A stretch of DNA of 64,000 bases from Ipomoea triloba (GCF_003576645.1 NC_044922.1:2831764-2895763); one strand, 5' to 3'. Numbered from the stretch's first letter, positions 22,091 through 36,194 are shown. The notes: generated by a model from the sequence alone, not told the origin. Numbers and translations are program-made.

Positions 22091-25000
22091 CCCGGAATTG
22101 AAATTATTTATGTTATCTTTGAATTCAACAATAGTTGTGATATAATTTTGAATATATTATGACGGTGGTTTGAGAGAGGATAAAATTTTCCGTCCACCGA
22201 GAGATGGTAGTGGATGGAATTCTCCGTTTTTTCAGCTGTGATGCTATCATCCCACTGCCATATAGCAATATAGCATCTTCAATACATATTCTAGGGGGAT
22301 GTCTATCCAAATATGAATGGGAATTATTGAATTTTAATGTTCACATGTTTAAGTGTTACTATCATTTTCACAAACTAACAAACTAATTGAATTTTCAATC
22401 CTTTATTAATTCAACTCATTTTTCAACCTTAAGACTAAATTCAAGTCAATTTATTAATAAAAATTCATCGAAAACTCATCAATTAAACTCATATAAAAAG
22501 TCTAAAGAAAATATTCATATGCACACGATTAGAAAACTCACGTTTGGTCTAAATTTTTTTTTATACCAACCTCAAATTTGAACGGTAATTAAAGTATTTT
22601 TCAACGTTTGAACATAAAATTTAAATTTAGACGAAAAATTTCAATAATATGCCTGAGTGTTGCCTAAACAACGAACTAAATTCTTTTGTACTCCATTTAT
22701 GGAATGTAGCAAAATGGTTTGAGGAGTTTTAGGTATGCGTTTTAGGTTTTATTAGTTTGGTATATAGTTTGATTAATAAATAGGAAGTTGAAGATTAGAC
22801 AGAAAATTGGACCCAAGTTACGTGGGATGGCCATGCAGTGTATAGTAGAATCCATTTGGGGAACACCTAACATGGCCTAACGTGCCCCCTCTCCTCTCAC
22901 AATTAACGTCCATGTCATAAAGTGGGTCGCTTTTTTTTTTTTTTTTTTAATAAATTCATAGCGTAATTCTATCCTTTAAAAGTGCATTTATCTTCTCTTT
23001 TTTTTTTTAGTAATAATATTGTTCTAAACGTTCATTGGTTGATCGAACTATTCCGAATTTCCGGATGGCGAAACATTTTGTCTTTTTTGAATCAATTAAT
23101 TTGTATACACCTGTGCTTACGCAACTGTGAACTAATTCCCAACGAACTAAGATTAGTTGGAATTGATTTAAAATAGCATTACGTAGTGGGGGTTTCTATC
23201 ACTCAAATGTTTTATCTTTACTAATTTGCTATGAAATTTATCAGTTTAATACAACGGTTTGAAATAATCGATAAACGACTGCTAATGTAACTATAATAAT
23301 GTTATAAATGTGACTTTTGTAAAAGGTACTCCATGTTAAAGAGTTTTATTCCAACTTGCCCTCCAAATAAGAGTCAAATTCTGTAACTCTGTAAGTACAA
23401 TCTAATCTGACTCACAACAATAAAGATGATAGATACTTTCAAGTTAAAATTTTGTCCATATTTTCATTTTTTTTTTTGGGTGCATCCGGTAATAGGTGGA
23501 AAAGATCGTTGCGTTATATTCTAGTAGTAAATCAAACTAATTAAGAGAGACTATCAGTCATTGACCTTGTTTGGCATTTAGCAGTTAGCTGTTTGTATTA
23601 GCGGATAATAAAATGACGAGTTGTAATTTAAAATGAGAAATGTGATTTTCTTATATAAACTTACATTAAATACATTTCTCTATATGAGAATTGAACATAA
23701 AATGTCAACATCTTCTATACATACGAGTGAAAGAGGAATTATACGTACTGTGTGCATGAATGGACTCATCACCACACTACTCTTTGTATACTGGAGAAAA
23801 TAAAACTTAATTAAATATGAGGCAAATAATATAGTGTTAAAAGAGGGCAATAATAATGACTAATTGTACTGTACAGCTTATGAATTTTAAATTTTCAACT
23901 CACCGACACATTTATTCAGAGTTGAAGCTGTCGGTGATAGTATATAGGGTTATAGAGTAGAATGCCAAATTTTCTTTCAATTTTTCTGCTTGATAATGAC
24001 AAATTATTCTCTTGTAAGTAAAATATATTTTATTTTTAATAATAATAATATTAATAATAATGAAATCTTATGGTGTTAACCAGCTTCAATACTAAAAATG
24101 TCATATATAATTATATATATTAATCTTTTTTTTTGACAGTACTATTGACAATGATGCCAATATTACTTAATACACTCAAGTACACCATTTTAGAAACACG
24201 AAAATTTTACGAAGCCTTAAAATTTCTAAAATATTACTAAAAGTATTGCATTGTCTCTACACCACTACAACATTCATAACGTATTCTATAATTAGCAGTG
24301 GAGTAACCCTTTAGTATATAGGAAGTATTAATTTGTTATTTACAATTTTTTCAAATTTTTTTTCCATACAAATAAAGTTAAAGTTGCTTAAGAATTTTGG
24401 GCGAATAATTTCTTTATTTGTTCATTACATATAATGATGCTTATCATTTTATAATTCTTCTTCTATTTTTTTTCGTAAGGATGAAAGATAATTAGTGTTG
24501 CCGACTTGCCGTATTGGTGTAGAAAACATATTAAAAATATTAACATAAATATTAATTATTATACCAAAAAAGTCATGCATACTAAAACAATAATGACATA
24601 TAATATACGAATGCATAAAAAGGGAATTTATTACTTTACAACTACGTAAAAATATTTTAAAATTAATAATAAATAACTTTTCCAGCTAATTAATAATAAA
24701 TTAATTTTTAAAAATAAAATAATTGTTTAATTTAAAAAATAATTATTTAGTATTGAAATTTCGAGCAATAAATGCCTCTCAAATTATACATGACTTTGAA
24801 GAGTTTCCGGAGAAGATAGACAAGCAAATGAAGCAATACGTCAAACAGCAAATCTAATAGCAGATTAGCTCCCATTAACTCCAAATCTAATAGTATATAA
24901 ATTAGATTTCTTTTTTTAGAGAAAAACTTCATACAAATACAGTACACTACACCAACTTATATATAAATTAGATTAATTTATATTTCTCTTGCCTTTTATT

Positions 25001-25360
25001 TTTAAAACTTAAAACAGAAATTATTTGCAATACACTTTTATTTATTTTTATAATGATATATAGAAAAAAAATATTATTTTTTTTTTGCTAAAATTATTAA
25101 ATAATTACTTTTGATGTGACAATCACATGTCATTAATAGTTTACTAATACTAATTAATTGACTAACATCAAATAAATATATGAAATAAGTGATCATAAAA
25201 AAGTACAGAGTATAAATTAAACAAGATAATAATTAAATAAACTATCGAATTTTTTCAAAAAAAAAATCATCAAACTAAAAATTAAAATAAGCACTTTAAC
25301 TTAATTGAGAAACCTCCTATTGTAAGTAAACACAATTGTTAAGTTGGATGTAAACTTCTC
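22091..25360. other. Long AT-rich spacer
   Basis: No coding region, RNA gene or complete mobile element is supported. Minor items are T/A runs (22930-22950), the start of a TTTGGCATTTAGCAGTTAGC-type MITE piece near 23570, ATA/AAT microsatellites near 24040-24065, and a fragment of the SINE family 1 signature (CAGTACTATTGACAATG) near 24137. Confidence 0.5.
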
Positions 25361-25469
25361 AAGACCTTGTGGTCTAAAGGCATCTAGTTGCGCTCTCATA
25401 TAAAAGGCGATGAGTTTGAGCCTCAGTTGAGGCAACACTGTAACAGAGTCAGTAGTACTAAAAAAAAAT
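25361..25469 (+). mobile_element. SINE copy (family 1), plus orientation
   Basis: Box A (TGGTCTAAAGG, 25370-25380) and box B (GAGTTTGAGCCTC, ~25411) are at tRNA spacing. They are followed by the family 3' signature AACAGAGTCAGTAGTACT and a poly(A) run. The 5' part, GACCTTGTGGTC, is shared with the minus-strand copies near 44250 and 53900. Confidence 0.65.
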
Positions 25470-25650
25470 ACATGGTCATAAGTTCGAACTTCACTGGGAA
25501 GTCATAATAATAATAATTATTATTATAGGACTTGGAACAAATTTAAAGTCTTTAGGGTGGTATCGACTATCGAGTACAAGAGTCATTTGTGTCGATCAAC
25601 AACTTAAAATTGTTTATTATTATTATTATTAAATAGAAAGATTTTGCATA

Positions 25651-25657
25651 TATAAAT
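25651..25657 (+). promoter_or_regulatory. Probable TATA box of pectate lyase gene
   Basis: TATAAAT (within CATATATAAATC) lies ~99 bp upstream of the ATG at 25750, compatible with a short leader of about 65 nt. Inferred from motif and spacing. Confidence 0.5.
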
Positions 25658-25749
25658 CTCAACCTCAGTTCCCCTTCTTCATGCATCTTACACTTCCATA
25701 TTCCATTCTTTCCTTTCTCTAGCCCCTCCCTACCAAGGGATTGCGGATA

Positions 25750-27134
25750 ATGGCACTGCCACTTTACTACCTCCTCTTCCTCCTCCCTCTTCTAGCTCCC
25801 ACCTGCACTTTCTCTTCACCATATCCAGACCCTGAACTCATAGTCCAAGAAGTCAATGAGTATGACTATAATATCATATTTAGATTACACACTTTAGTAA
25901 TCCAGTTAGTGATTACTACTTGTTTTCCTTTTTTCTTGCAGGAAAATTGCTAATGCAACAATTGCAAGGAGGAAGTTGGGGTTCTTGTCATGTGGCACAG
26001 GCAACCCAATTGATGATTGCTGGAGGTGTGACCCCAAGTGGGAAAGCAACAGGCAGAGGCTAGCCGATTGCGCGATTGGGTTTGGAAAACAAGCCATTGG
26101 CGGAAGGGATGGCAAAATCTATGTGGTGACAGACACAGGGGATGACCCTGTGAATCCCAAGCCAGGGACCTTAAGATATGGGGCCATACAAGATGAACCA
26201 TTGTGGATCATTTTTGCCAGGGACATGGTGATCAAGCTCAAGGAAGAACTCATAATGAACTCATTCAAGACCATAGATGGAAGAGGGGCTAGTGTACACA
26301 TTGCAGGTGGACCATGCATTACTATCCAGTATGTCACAAATATAATCATCCATGGCTTGAACATTCATGACTGCCAGCAAGGAGGGAATGCAAATGTGAG
26401 GGACTCACCTGAGCATTATGGGTGGAGGACTCTGTCAGATGGTGATGGAGTTTCAATTTTTGGGGGAAGCCATGTCTGGGTAGATCATTGCTCTCTGTCA
26501 AACTGCAGGGATGGGTTGGTAGATGCCATCCATGGATCAACAGCCATTACCATCTCCAACAACTACATGACACACCACAACAAGGTTATGCTCTTGGGAC
26601 ACAGTGACACTTTTATTAAGGACAAGAGCATGCAAGTCACCATAGCCTTCAACCATTTTGGGGAAGGCCTCATTCAGAGAATGCCAAGGTACTATCTTTC
26701 ATATATTTACTGCTAAAAGTATTTTCAGACACAAAACTTGTGCTTATTACTCGTGTTTCTGATGAACTAGGTGTAGGCATGGTTACTTTCATGTGGTGAA
26801 TAATGACTATACACACTGGGAGATGTATGCAATTGGAGGCAGTGCTGATCCTACAATCAACAGCCAAGGGAACAGATTTCTAGCTCCGAATGATAGGTTC
26901 AACAAGGAAGTGACGAAACATGAGGATGCACCACAGAGTGAGTGGAAGAGCTGGAATTGGAGGTCAGAAGGAGACCTGATGCTGAATGGTGCATTCTTCA
27001 CCATGTCAGGTAGTGCAGGAGCATCATCTAGCTATGCAAAAGCCTCCAGCCTCAGCGCTAGACCATCCTCGCTCGTTGGCTCTTTGACTGGGGGAGCTGG
27101 TGCACTTACCTGCAAAAAAGGCAAAAGCTGCTAA
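25750..27134 (+). CDS. Pectate lyase (polysaccharide lyase family 1), secreted
   Basis: Exons 25750-25859, 25942-26688 and 26771-27134 give 406 residues. It cleaves de-esterified homogalacturonan in the cell wall by Ca-dependent beta-elimination. A signal peptide is clear ([18 protein letters not shown]). The mature part has the plant pectate lyase marks: [15 protein letters not shown], then [28 protein letters not shown] (Ca-binding aspartates) and AIHGST. RMPRCRHG, with the catalytic-type arginine, spans the second intron, and [16 protein letters not shown] follows. A possible N-glycosylation site (NAT) lies just after the signal peptide. The start is the ATG at 25750; the codon at 25741 is TTG. 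Length and motif order are normal. Tissue role (pollen, fruit, abscission) cannot be told from sequence. Confidence 0.95.
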
Positions 27135-27933
27135 TTAACCGATTTGTATATATATATATAAATTAGAGTGATTATAAATATATGTACGTAGTATATAACT
27201 ATAATCAAGATGCATATGTTAATACCTCCAAAGTTTCAAATAAAAAATCCTTCACCCAAAGAGATGACATTAATGGCCTGAATTATCAACCTGCCGTAGT
27301 GGTTCATTTCACAAATTGTGCAATGTCATGAATGTCAGGACTGAGGATCCTGGATCCTGTCTGCAGGCAATGCTAGCTTGCTTATCTACTGTTATAATTC
27401 TAGGCTTTCATGCATTCATTAGAAAAATTGTAAGCTGACAAAGATTGAGAATCTAGAGGCAAACCAGACAGAAACAAAGGGACCCTCCAGGCCTCCATTA
27501 TATATTTAGTTTGCAAGTCAAAATATATATAGTGACCTGCTAGTGCAATTGCAGCATGTCTACAGCTAGGGTGGAGATAATGAAGAGAGATATGCAGTAC
27601 ACAGAAATGACAGCACAAAGCACAATCTAAAAATTTGAGTCCACAAATAATAATGAACTTAATATGCAAAATTCACGGAAGACTTTAACAACTAATGTTG
27701 GGGTGGGCTTGTCAAGCAAACAAAGAGAGAGAGAAAGAGAGAGAGGGGGGACTGGATTCAAGAATGTTCAATTTATACCAAGAAATTGTTATTGGATTAC
27801 ATAAAGAATCCAATGCATACATATAAGAGAGAGTTTCCACTCAATAGCATCTAAAATAATTCCACTCAATACATATAAGAGAATTTTGAAGTAGAAACTA
27901 AAATAATTCTAGTTCTAGGTAAAGCTCAACTCA
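27135..27933. other. Spacer between two gene 3' ends
   Basis: This contains the pectate lyase 3' region with a short (TA)n, and a GA-rich tract at 27720-27749. The pectate lyase and CCT5 genes are tail to tail here. No gene is seen. Confidence 0.5.
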
Positions 27934-30900
27934 TCAGTACTCAGCTGGAGTGATGACATCATCAATCTTTAGAATCAATTTCACAACCTGAGTTGCAAGC
28001 AAAATCTGCTGTTGCTTCCCAATCAAAGTCTCAAACACATTTTGTTCACTCATATTATTCGTACCAACATCATTACAATCAATCCCACAGCACGGGTTAT
28101 TCTCCTGCACATAATGAAATTCAAGGTTAAGGAATTTTATGACGGGAATCTTTAACACCTCTCATGTTATGTAAAGCTTACCTTTATTTGCTGAGATTTA
28201 ACTGCAGATAGCGTCTCAATTGGTGGAAGGCCACTATTCTCAGCGAGTGCCATGGGGATAGAATCTAAGGCATCTGCAAATGCCCTGATTGCATACTGCA
28301 GAGAAAAGGATAAGTCATCAGTTTATAATAATTCACTAATTATAAAATAAAGGACAAACATAAAGCTTTCTTTGGTTCTACCTGCTCAACCCCTCGATAA
28401 TTATCAGAAGCTGCTTCCACAGCAATTGAGCAAGAGATCTCAGCAGATCCACCACCATACACTATAGAATTATTGCGAATAAGATTTCTAGCCACACATA
28501 AAGCATCATGAAGGCTACGTTTTGTCTCCTCTATCATCATTTTGTTACCTGAAGTTTAAGAAAGTTGCTTCAGATTAGTGCTACTGATGAAAGTACATCT
28601 CATAGTACAAATATGTCAGCAGAATAGAAGTAACTTTTAGTTGCATCATATCAACAAATAATAAAATTCTAAAACCAGTGCAAGAGTGTACTAGTGTAGT
28701 GCTGCCACCAAAGTGGAAAAGAAACAAATAAAAATTTTGTTATCCCCTTACTTAAAGTTGACAGCAAAAGAATATAAGAAAGTGAATTCCATTATAACTA
28801 GAAGTCTTCTTGCTTTCAACAATGGGGGAAAAAAAAACCTTGCATAGAAACTAATATAAAAGGAATTCACAAGGTAGATCAACTTACCACCACGAATAAA
28901 TATGGTCACAGCTCTTGAATTGGCACACTGTTCAATATAGATCATTCTATCCTTTGTTGTACCAAAGGATTTTTCTTGAACCAGCCCAGCCTAAAATCAT
29001 AAACATAGATGTTTGACATCTGACATCTTAAGGAAAAAGCATAGATAGAATAAAGATACAGTGCCGCACAACTTATATGAAGACAACTACAATCTTACTT
29101 TCCATTTGATCAAACGGATTCAAATAACAAGTTGAATAAGCATAAAGGAAAAGCTCTCCTTTAATAAAACTACACTATTCTTTTTCATTGAGAATTGTTG
29201 TGATTCTCCTAGTGATTAATAACAAGCATAGATAAATAACCTAACCAGATGTTGGTCAAAACAATACAGAAACTCCATACCACAACCTTACATTTATGCA
29301 GCACAAAGAGAGAAGATTACCCTGCCAAGCTTTTCTGGCAACAACTCCTGAAACCTTGGCACAATTCTCCCACCTAGGCAAAGTCCAAAAAATACAAAGC
29401 ATCAACAACCATAATATCCTCAAGATAGCAACTATATCATATTTGTGACGTCCTAAAACAGTATACTATGCAAACCTGTGGCTATTGCAATCAGCTCCAA
29501 CTCCACACCACCAACCCATCTAACAGCAGGCAAATTTCTATGCATTAGTAAGTGATTAGCTTCATCATCAAAACCCCACTGGCAAATAACTAAGGTAGCA
29601 CCAACATCCTGTAGACCAGAGGATACCAAACTCGTTACAGAAATCAAGACCTCATGAAGGCAATAAGCAGAACTGAAGTGCCTTTGCATTTAATTGATGT
29701 GCAACCCATAAATTGCAAATATAGATAGATAGCCCCCTAGTTTTACTAAGAGCTTAATCATGCAAATTAATAAGGGCAGGAAAATGGAGATCTCATTCCC
29801 CAACCTCTTAATTAGTTTCAAAAAATATCGATGGGGAAGAAAAGTATATGCAAGCAAACAAAACTGTTGTTCTGCACCATTATCACTGAGCAGCATCTAA
29901 AAAAACTTGTGAAAAGGATACAAAATTGAAGCACAACATTAACAGTAAGTCTCTTCAATAACCCATCTTCCTCTTCCTCTAACTTATTATCAGCTATAGT
30001 TGAGAATTAATATGGAATGTAAAAGCTTTCTTTTACACAAGTAACAAACATGCAGTTGAACTGATTGCCAAGTCAAAGCTAACAATACTATTAACAGCCA
30101 TGTTTTCCGCCCTTGACTCTCCCTTCCCCATCCCCCCCAAACCTCCACTCTCAAGCAACATCAGTTATAAATTCTTTCATATTTTTAGTTGTATTCGCCT
30201 CTCTTTCATTTGTACAATTGTACAAGCTTATAGCATGGAGTTTTACCTTGCACTTCTGAACCATGTCATCAAAATACTTCTGCTCCTGCAGACGTATAGT
30301 TTGGAATTTCTCAACAGTATCAATATCAACCTTATGCTTGGTCTTTGGTTTGGGTGGTTCAAATGGACAAGTCAAAATGGCAATTTTTGCATCCTCAATT
30401 TGCTTTGGCATCTGAGGATGGCTCATGTCTTTGTCAAAAACAATCCCATAAATTAATTCTGTATCCTCTAGCTTTCCACCAACTTTCCCTTCCACTTTGA
30501 TTAGATCCAGATTAACATCCTTCCTCTCAAAATCTGCAACAGCCATAACAGCTTTAACAGCAATCTCAGCTAGGACACGCTTGCATCTATTCACACTGCA
30601 AATGAAAATTTATCACATTAAAACATGCATAGGATATGATCACTTAAACAGTCATGAAAGGACCACAACCTATGTTAGAAATACAAAAGCAATTATCCAA
30701 ATGAACACACAAATTGTACTCTATTTGTATGTAATAACAAACTTCTACAGATTTTGTTGTGTACATTTGGTCACATTTAGAACATAAATGTAATAACTTA
30801 GTATCAATTGCCATCATTTAGGCATTATGTAGGGTTAATAAAGAATTAGAATTTCATAACCAAGCAAAACTAAAACACAAGCCAATGTGGAAATGCTAGA

Positions 30901-32025
30901 ATATCAGTATATCACACAGAAAATTGATATCAACTTAAAGATACAACTATATATGCATTGCAATAATATGGTGGAAAAGTTGGTCTGAATTTGACACTTA
31001 CATCTTAGATGACAAAGTAGTCATACATGTTTGAACTAAAGGCTCAATATTATTCAAACCAAATTCAAATTTATGTGCTATGTGTTCGAGATGCTCAACT
31101 GCAATCCTTGATGCCATTTCATAACCCTCAGCAATACGAATAGGATGAATGCCACGTTCCAACAACTTTTCAGCTTGTTCAAGAAGTGCCCCTGCCATGA
31201 CAACAACTCCAGTTGTTCCATCACCAATCTCATAGTCTTGACTCCGTGACAATTCTACCATTAGCTTTGCAATCTGGTTGTCAACATCCATCTGCTCCAA
31301 GATGGTTGCACCATCATTTGCTGAAATTACAGGAATAAAACATGAGCAAACTCCATGGTGAAAATTAAAATTGGAATGTCAGCATCAGCATAACAGATAA
31401 CAGCAATGACACAGAGAACTCACTCATGATTGCTTAATATTAATCAGAGTTTCAGAATTCACTCTTAAAAACATTATCTGGTAGCAATTAGAAATATAGC
31501 TTCATGCCTGTAACCCTAAATTGTATTCCTGAACAAGCAAAAAACTAAATGCTGAGGCTCCAAAATGACATCCAAATTGAGTAATATCGCTTTAAAAACA
31601 CAAAACTAATTTACCTATCAATAAAAACTAAATGACGTAGTATGTACCCAATCAACAACATAATATCTGATCCAAACCTACAACTCCCTACCACAATTGG
31701 CTCAATTTTCAGATTTCATTCCTGAAGGTATCATCTAGTCATAATCATAGTAAATATCACTTTCAAATTATAACAGCTAAACACTATTTACATGCTATGA
31801 AGGAAATCAGTGAGAAACGAACATACAGATGATGACGTCTCCGTCGGGGCTCTGGAGCATCTTGTCCATGCCTTTGGGACCGAGTGAGGTCCGGAGGATC
31901 CGAGCGACGGCCTTGCCGGCGGAAATGTTGGCCTTCTGAGCATCGATGCCACGCAGCCTCGACGTCTGTTCCTGCTCCTTCAGTATTATATAGGGCCTCC
32001 CGTATTCATCCATCACCAACGCCAT
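27934..32025 (-). CDS. CCT5: T-complex protein 1 subunit epsilon (CCT5)
   Basis: Nine exons (32025-31827, 31320-31002, 30595-30247, 29608-29476, 29373-29321, 28990-28888, 28548-28382, 28295-28182, 28104-27934) join in phase to 535 residues, the usual length. CCT5 is one of eight subunits of the cytosolic chaperonin that folds actin and tubulin with ATP. Group II chaperonin marks are all present: [12 protein letters not shown] and NDGATIL (here preceded by S) in the equatorial domain, then the nucleotide-binding GDGTTGVVV, a substrate-binding apical domain, and YGGGSAEI near the C-terminal equatorial part. The N-terminus [18 protein letters not shown] is typical of the epsilon subunit and separates it from other CCT subunits. 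The first exon is GC-rich, unlike the later ones. No damage is seen. Confidence 0.96.
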
Positions 32026-32370
32026 TGCTGCTTCTTCCGATCGGATCTTGAGCGGATTGGAAACAAACTCTTACTCAGCTGTAGATAGAAGAAGAGTACA
32101 GACTGAGAGAAGTGAGATGAAGAAGAGATTGTAAATCTCTTTCGTCTAGAAACTTCCACAAGTTGGTTTTTGTTTTGCCCTAGCTAGTAGCTAGGTTGAG
32201 CTTCCCTCTCCTCTTCTTGCTCCCGCCTCCCGCTTCTTTGTAATTCAAGCCCATTTCATAAACCGGGTCGGGGTCGGGTAACGGTTGTGACATTGGATTG
32301 CGGTTTGGGCTCGAGTAACTGTATTTTCAAAATGTTTGTTTCAATTTTCACGTATATTACATCACTCTTG
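32026..32370 (-). other. CCT5 leader and promoter region
   Basis: The first ~150 bases upstream of the CCT5 ATG are purine-rich on the plus strand (CT-rich in the transcript), as in plant leaders. I could not pick a TATA box. Confidence 0.35.
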
Positions 32371-34670
32371 GAGGCGATTGGTTCACGGAAGGTTAAATTA
32401 CCTCAGAAATGTTAATTGTTATAAATGTTAGACTAATGTGTTTGGTTTAAAACTAAAGTATGTAATATAAATATGTTTGGTTGAAGTGTTGTTCTTTTAA
32501 ATGTTATAATAATTATTTTACTTTAATGTCGTTAACTTATTTTTATGTTTTCAATTAATTTTAAAATTAAAATAAATAAATAAGGCAATAGTAAAATATA
32601 GAAGTAAATGATTTAAAATTAATTAACTAAAAGTTTGAACTTGAGAAACATTGTATGTCTTGACTGGAGAAAAATTAATTGATTAAAATGACAAGATTAA
32701 TAATAAGACAAGGGATGTGATAATACCTAAAAAGGAGGAGGGTATTTCACATTTCATTCAAATAGCTAAAAAACCTTATATGGAGGCCAGTTATGTTACA
32801 TTTCTCGCAAAAATTACACAACTTGAACCAAACATGAGAATCCTATACCCAAACAAATATAACTTTGATTATCTTATATAACTTGACCATACATCCCCTT
32901 ACAATTTTATCCCATTCAAAAGAACGAAATTAGTATAATTTTGCGAAGGTGTTTCATCTTCCTCTGTATAAGTTAATGAGTAATATTGTTGTTTTCTACT
33001 AATAATGTAACATGTTGTCTCTCGTGTTAGTTGAAACTGTTGTACTTAATATTCTTCATATATTCAATCCAGATACATACATGTAGTGATGGTAGCTAGG
33101 AGAGGTTTTCATGTCTAACAATACACAGACATACACACACACACTTGTCATTGATGTTCTTGCATATGATGCTAACAATATGAACATTGTACAAGCATTT
33201 TGTATAAGTCGGAGTTTATTAAACTTTTTAGTTTGAGCTAACTAAAGTACAACTTTGGATAATTAGGTTGTTCTCAACTTAACAAGTGATTCACTTACTA
33301 GGTGAGGGGATCAAAAAAATTATTTTTTATTACTTTGTTTGCCACATAAGATAGCAAGTTTGTTATTTTAGCAAACTTGCTAATGACAGTCTTTGCTGCA
33401 AACTGCCATGTAGTACTTTTATTTTACCTTTTTATATATGTATATATATATTTGAGCTAATATTTTAAATTGGGGTCTACTTTAGAAAGTTAATTGGATT
33501 TGTAGAGATGTAACGTGAATAGTAAATAAATTTTAAATTAGATGATATGGAAGTAGGAATCACTTTTAAAAGTAGAGAGAATATTGTAGGGATAAAATAA
33601 CCTTACTTCGAACTTTTGAAAAAATTAAAGGATTTGAAATATGATACGAGGAAGAGAGTGAAAATAGATAACATGGTCACATCTTGTGGAACAGATAAAC
33701 ATTGAAACTTCCACGTGTCAAAACCCCAAATCATTACCAAGCTTGTGGGTGGGGATTGAGAAGGACGAAACGCATTCAATTATAAGGAACAGTCTCTATC
33801 TAAGTTAAAGATGATAAAACTATTGATGTAATTATGAGATTTTAAGTTTTTTTTTTTTCTTAAATTCAACTTCAAATCACATTGGTCTTTTCTGTTTGAG
33901 CTAATCAATTATTGGTCACTTAAACTAGTCAATTATAAACAACTTAAACTAGCAATATATTTGGCTAAGAAATATGTGGTTGAAAAGTCTAGAATTAACG
34001 TTGATGAATTGGGATTATAAGCTGCAGTGTATCTAACCAGGCTGTATATAATATAACCTGTGAGTGCAGCAGCCCAAGGAGTCGAAATAAAAGCGCAGCG
34101 CATGGATATCCGAGAAGCCACAAACAGACAACGTTGTACTCGAAAAAACAGGCCGTGGTTGCCCGATGGACAAATCAATGAATTGGAACTCATCACATCG
34201 TCATGTATCTTAACCTTTTTTTTGTTTTTATATATCACTGCATATTTTCCAGTAAAAGTGGCTACACTACGTATCCTTTTACTAAGATGCCATCTCCATA
34301 TACCTTCTTTTGGAACACCACATCTGCTACTCCATGCCCCACCTTTTACCTCTGTCTTTTCTTGGCTCACGCATATTCATCCGCTTTGACCGTTGACCGC
34401 TCCGTTCAAACCACTCCCCAAACCAAGTACTACTACTTTACTAAGTACAACACACCCAATTTTTTTTAAATGTACTTTATTTGGTCTTTTATTGTTTATC
34501 TACTCCCTCGTAGACTCATAGTGTAATACTCGTAGCTCTATTGATAGCCATGTTTATATTCAACAACAAATCTAGACGCAGAGTTTGAGAATATTATATT
34601 GTAAGTAATTGAATGTTAATTAACAACAGTTAAAACCCTAAAAACCAAATTTGCTCAAATAACCAAATAA
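32371..34670. other. AT-rich spacer, possible MITE
   Basis: From ~32375 (GCGATTGGTTCACGGAAGG) to ~32930 the ends carry GGTT/AACC-type strings (TTGAACCAAACATGAG near 32820) that suggest a decayed MITE, but boundaries are unclear. Frames at 33933-34370 (-) and 34060-34389 (+) overlap each other in opposite directions and match no family I know. Confidence 0.3.
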
Positions 34671-34836
34671 AATTGGTCAAGCTGTTAACTTAGTAACTAC
34701 ATAGTTTCAACTTGTTAACTTAGTAACTACAATATTTCAAGTTAACTTAGTAACTACAATATTTCAAGTTCGACTCTTAATGAAAGCAACCTGATTTAAC
34801 TATGAAAGTATAAAAATAAGGATTCAAAAAAAAAAG
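34671..34836 (+). mobile_element. SINE-like copy with internal 27-bp repeats
   Basis: Box A-like TTGGTCAAGCTGTTAAC and box B-like AAGTTCGACTCTTAATG bracket two extra copies of a TTAACTTAGTAACTACAATA-type unit. A poly(A) run (34826-34836) ends the copy. A second copy follows head to tail. Confidence 0.5.
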
Positions 34837-35000
34837 TTGGCCAAGTTGTTAGCTTAGTAACTACATAGTTTCCACTTGTTGACTTAGTAATTACAATATT
34901 TCAAGTTCAACTTTTAATAAAAGCAACCTAATTAACATAAGGCAAACCCATGAATAATAAAAGCAACCTGATTTAACTATAAACATAAGGCAAACCCTTG
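34837..35000 (+). mobile_element. Second SINE-like copy, head to tail
   Basis: It starts GTTGGCCAAGTTGTTAGC and repeats the layout of the preceding copy (CTTAGTAACTACATAG, TTACAATATTTCAAGTTCAAC, AAAGCAACCT). The AAAGCAACCTGATTTAACTA block appears again near its end. It lacks a clean poly(A). Confidence 0.45.
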
Positions 35001-35254
35001 AGTAATGGATGCCGATTAAAGATTAAATTAAAATTTCACTTTTACCCAAAAGTTTTTATTTGTCTTAGTCAAAACTGCAACTAGCTTACAAATGCAAAAT
35101 CCTATCTTTTACTACACAACTAGCCTACAAATGGAAAATTTTCATTTATTATAGGATATTACACATAAATAAAATTTATTCCATCACACCCTCAAAGAAT
35201 AGGGCAAATTTCCTCTATCACCCACAAGAAAATCTTGTGTCATAGAGTTACCAG

Positions 35255-35745
35255 GCTGTTTAGTTGGAACAGTGTAATTAAAGGGAATGAATTGTAATTT
35301 AATATGAAATGAATAGGTATAGGGATTGTAATTTTGTAAGAAATGAATAAGGTTAAAATTACAAAAGAATTCAAATTCTATTATTTGGTAGATAGGAGTA
35401 AAAATGTTTGGTAGATATTTAGAAATTAAAAGAAAATAAGTGATATAAAGATTGAAATGCCATTGTAATAATAATAATAATAATAATATCATTATTATTA
35501 TTATTATTATGTCAAAGACCTTGTACTTTAGTAGCATAATTGTATTGTCCCAATAATAGGCCTAGTCATTTTTTCTTCCTATATACCTAGGTTAGAATTG
35601 CAATTGCAACTTTTTAGGGGAAGGGTAGGATTCTAAATTTCAAGAGGGAATTGCAATTCCGTCTAAGCCAATAATGTAATTTCACATATTAAAAAAATTA
35701 GTAGGAAAGGAATTTCATTCAATCCTTTGCAACCAATTAAATAGC
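35255..35745. mobile_element. Putative 491-bp MITE containing a palindromic microsatellite
   Basis: The ends form an imperfect inverted repeat (GCTGTTTAGTTGGAACAG at left; CAACCAATTAAATAGC at right). Inside, (TAA)n runs straight into (TTA)n at 35466-35511, making a palindrome. No clear target duplication was found, so the element call is tentative. Confidence 0.4.
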
Positions 35746-36194
35746 ATGTAATGTAGGAAGAATTGAAGAGGTGAATATGAAAAACTATTTTGAAAAACAT
35801 TTTATGCAAACGAGAAGCATGCACATGAACACGAACACAGCATTCAAGAACAAATAAAACGAATTAATTTATGGTATTATAGGAACTAGTCTAGTCAAGA
35901 CTCCACCGTTTTGCATTTCCACTACTGCTAGTCTGCTACCATAATACAACGTCATATAGGTTATGGGGGGTAGTGGATACAGCAAAACCATAGCTATTTT
36001 TGAGTTTGAAGTGACAGAAAGTAAACCTACCGTCAACCATGGAGAAAAGAAAGAAATGGCATTGATGAGGTGAGAGAAGACCAGAAGATCTCTGAAATCT
36101 TTTTTATAGTCGCCGTAGAATCAAGTAAATCTTGATTCTTCGACGAATGTCAACCATGAAAACTTCGCCCACCGTTATTTATTTTTTTTTAAAT
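35746..36194. other. Downstream region of TEL gene
   Basis: This holds the 3' region of the minus-strand TERMINAL EAR1-like gene. I see no other feature. Confidence 0.4.

Noticed and set aside
33933..34389. Overlapping frames on both strands (145 and 109 codons)
   Set aside because: I recognise neither product, there are no splice or promoter signals to support one over the other, and the spacer is repeat-rich.
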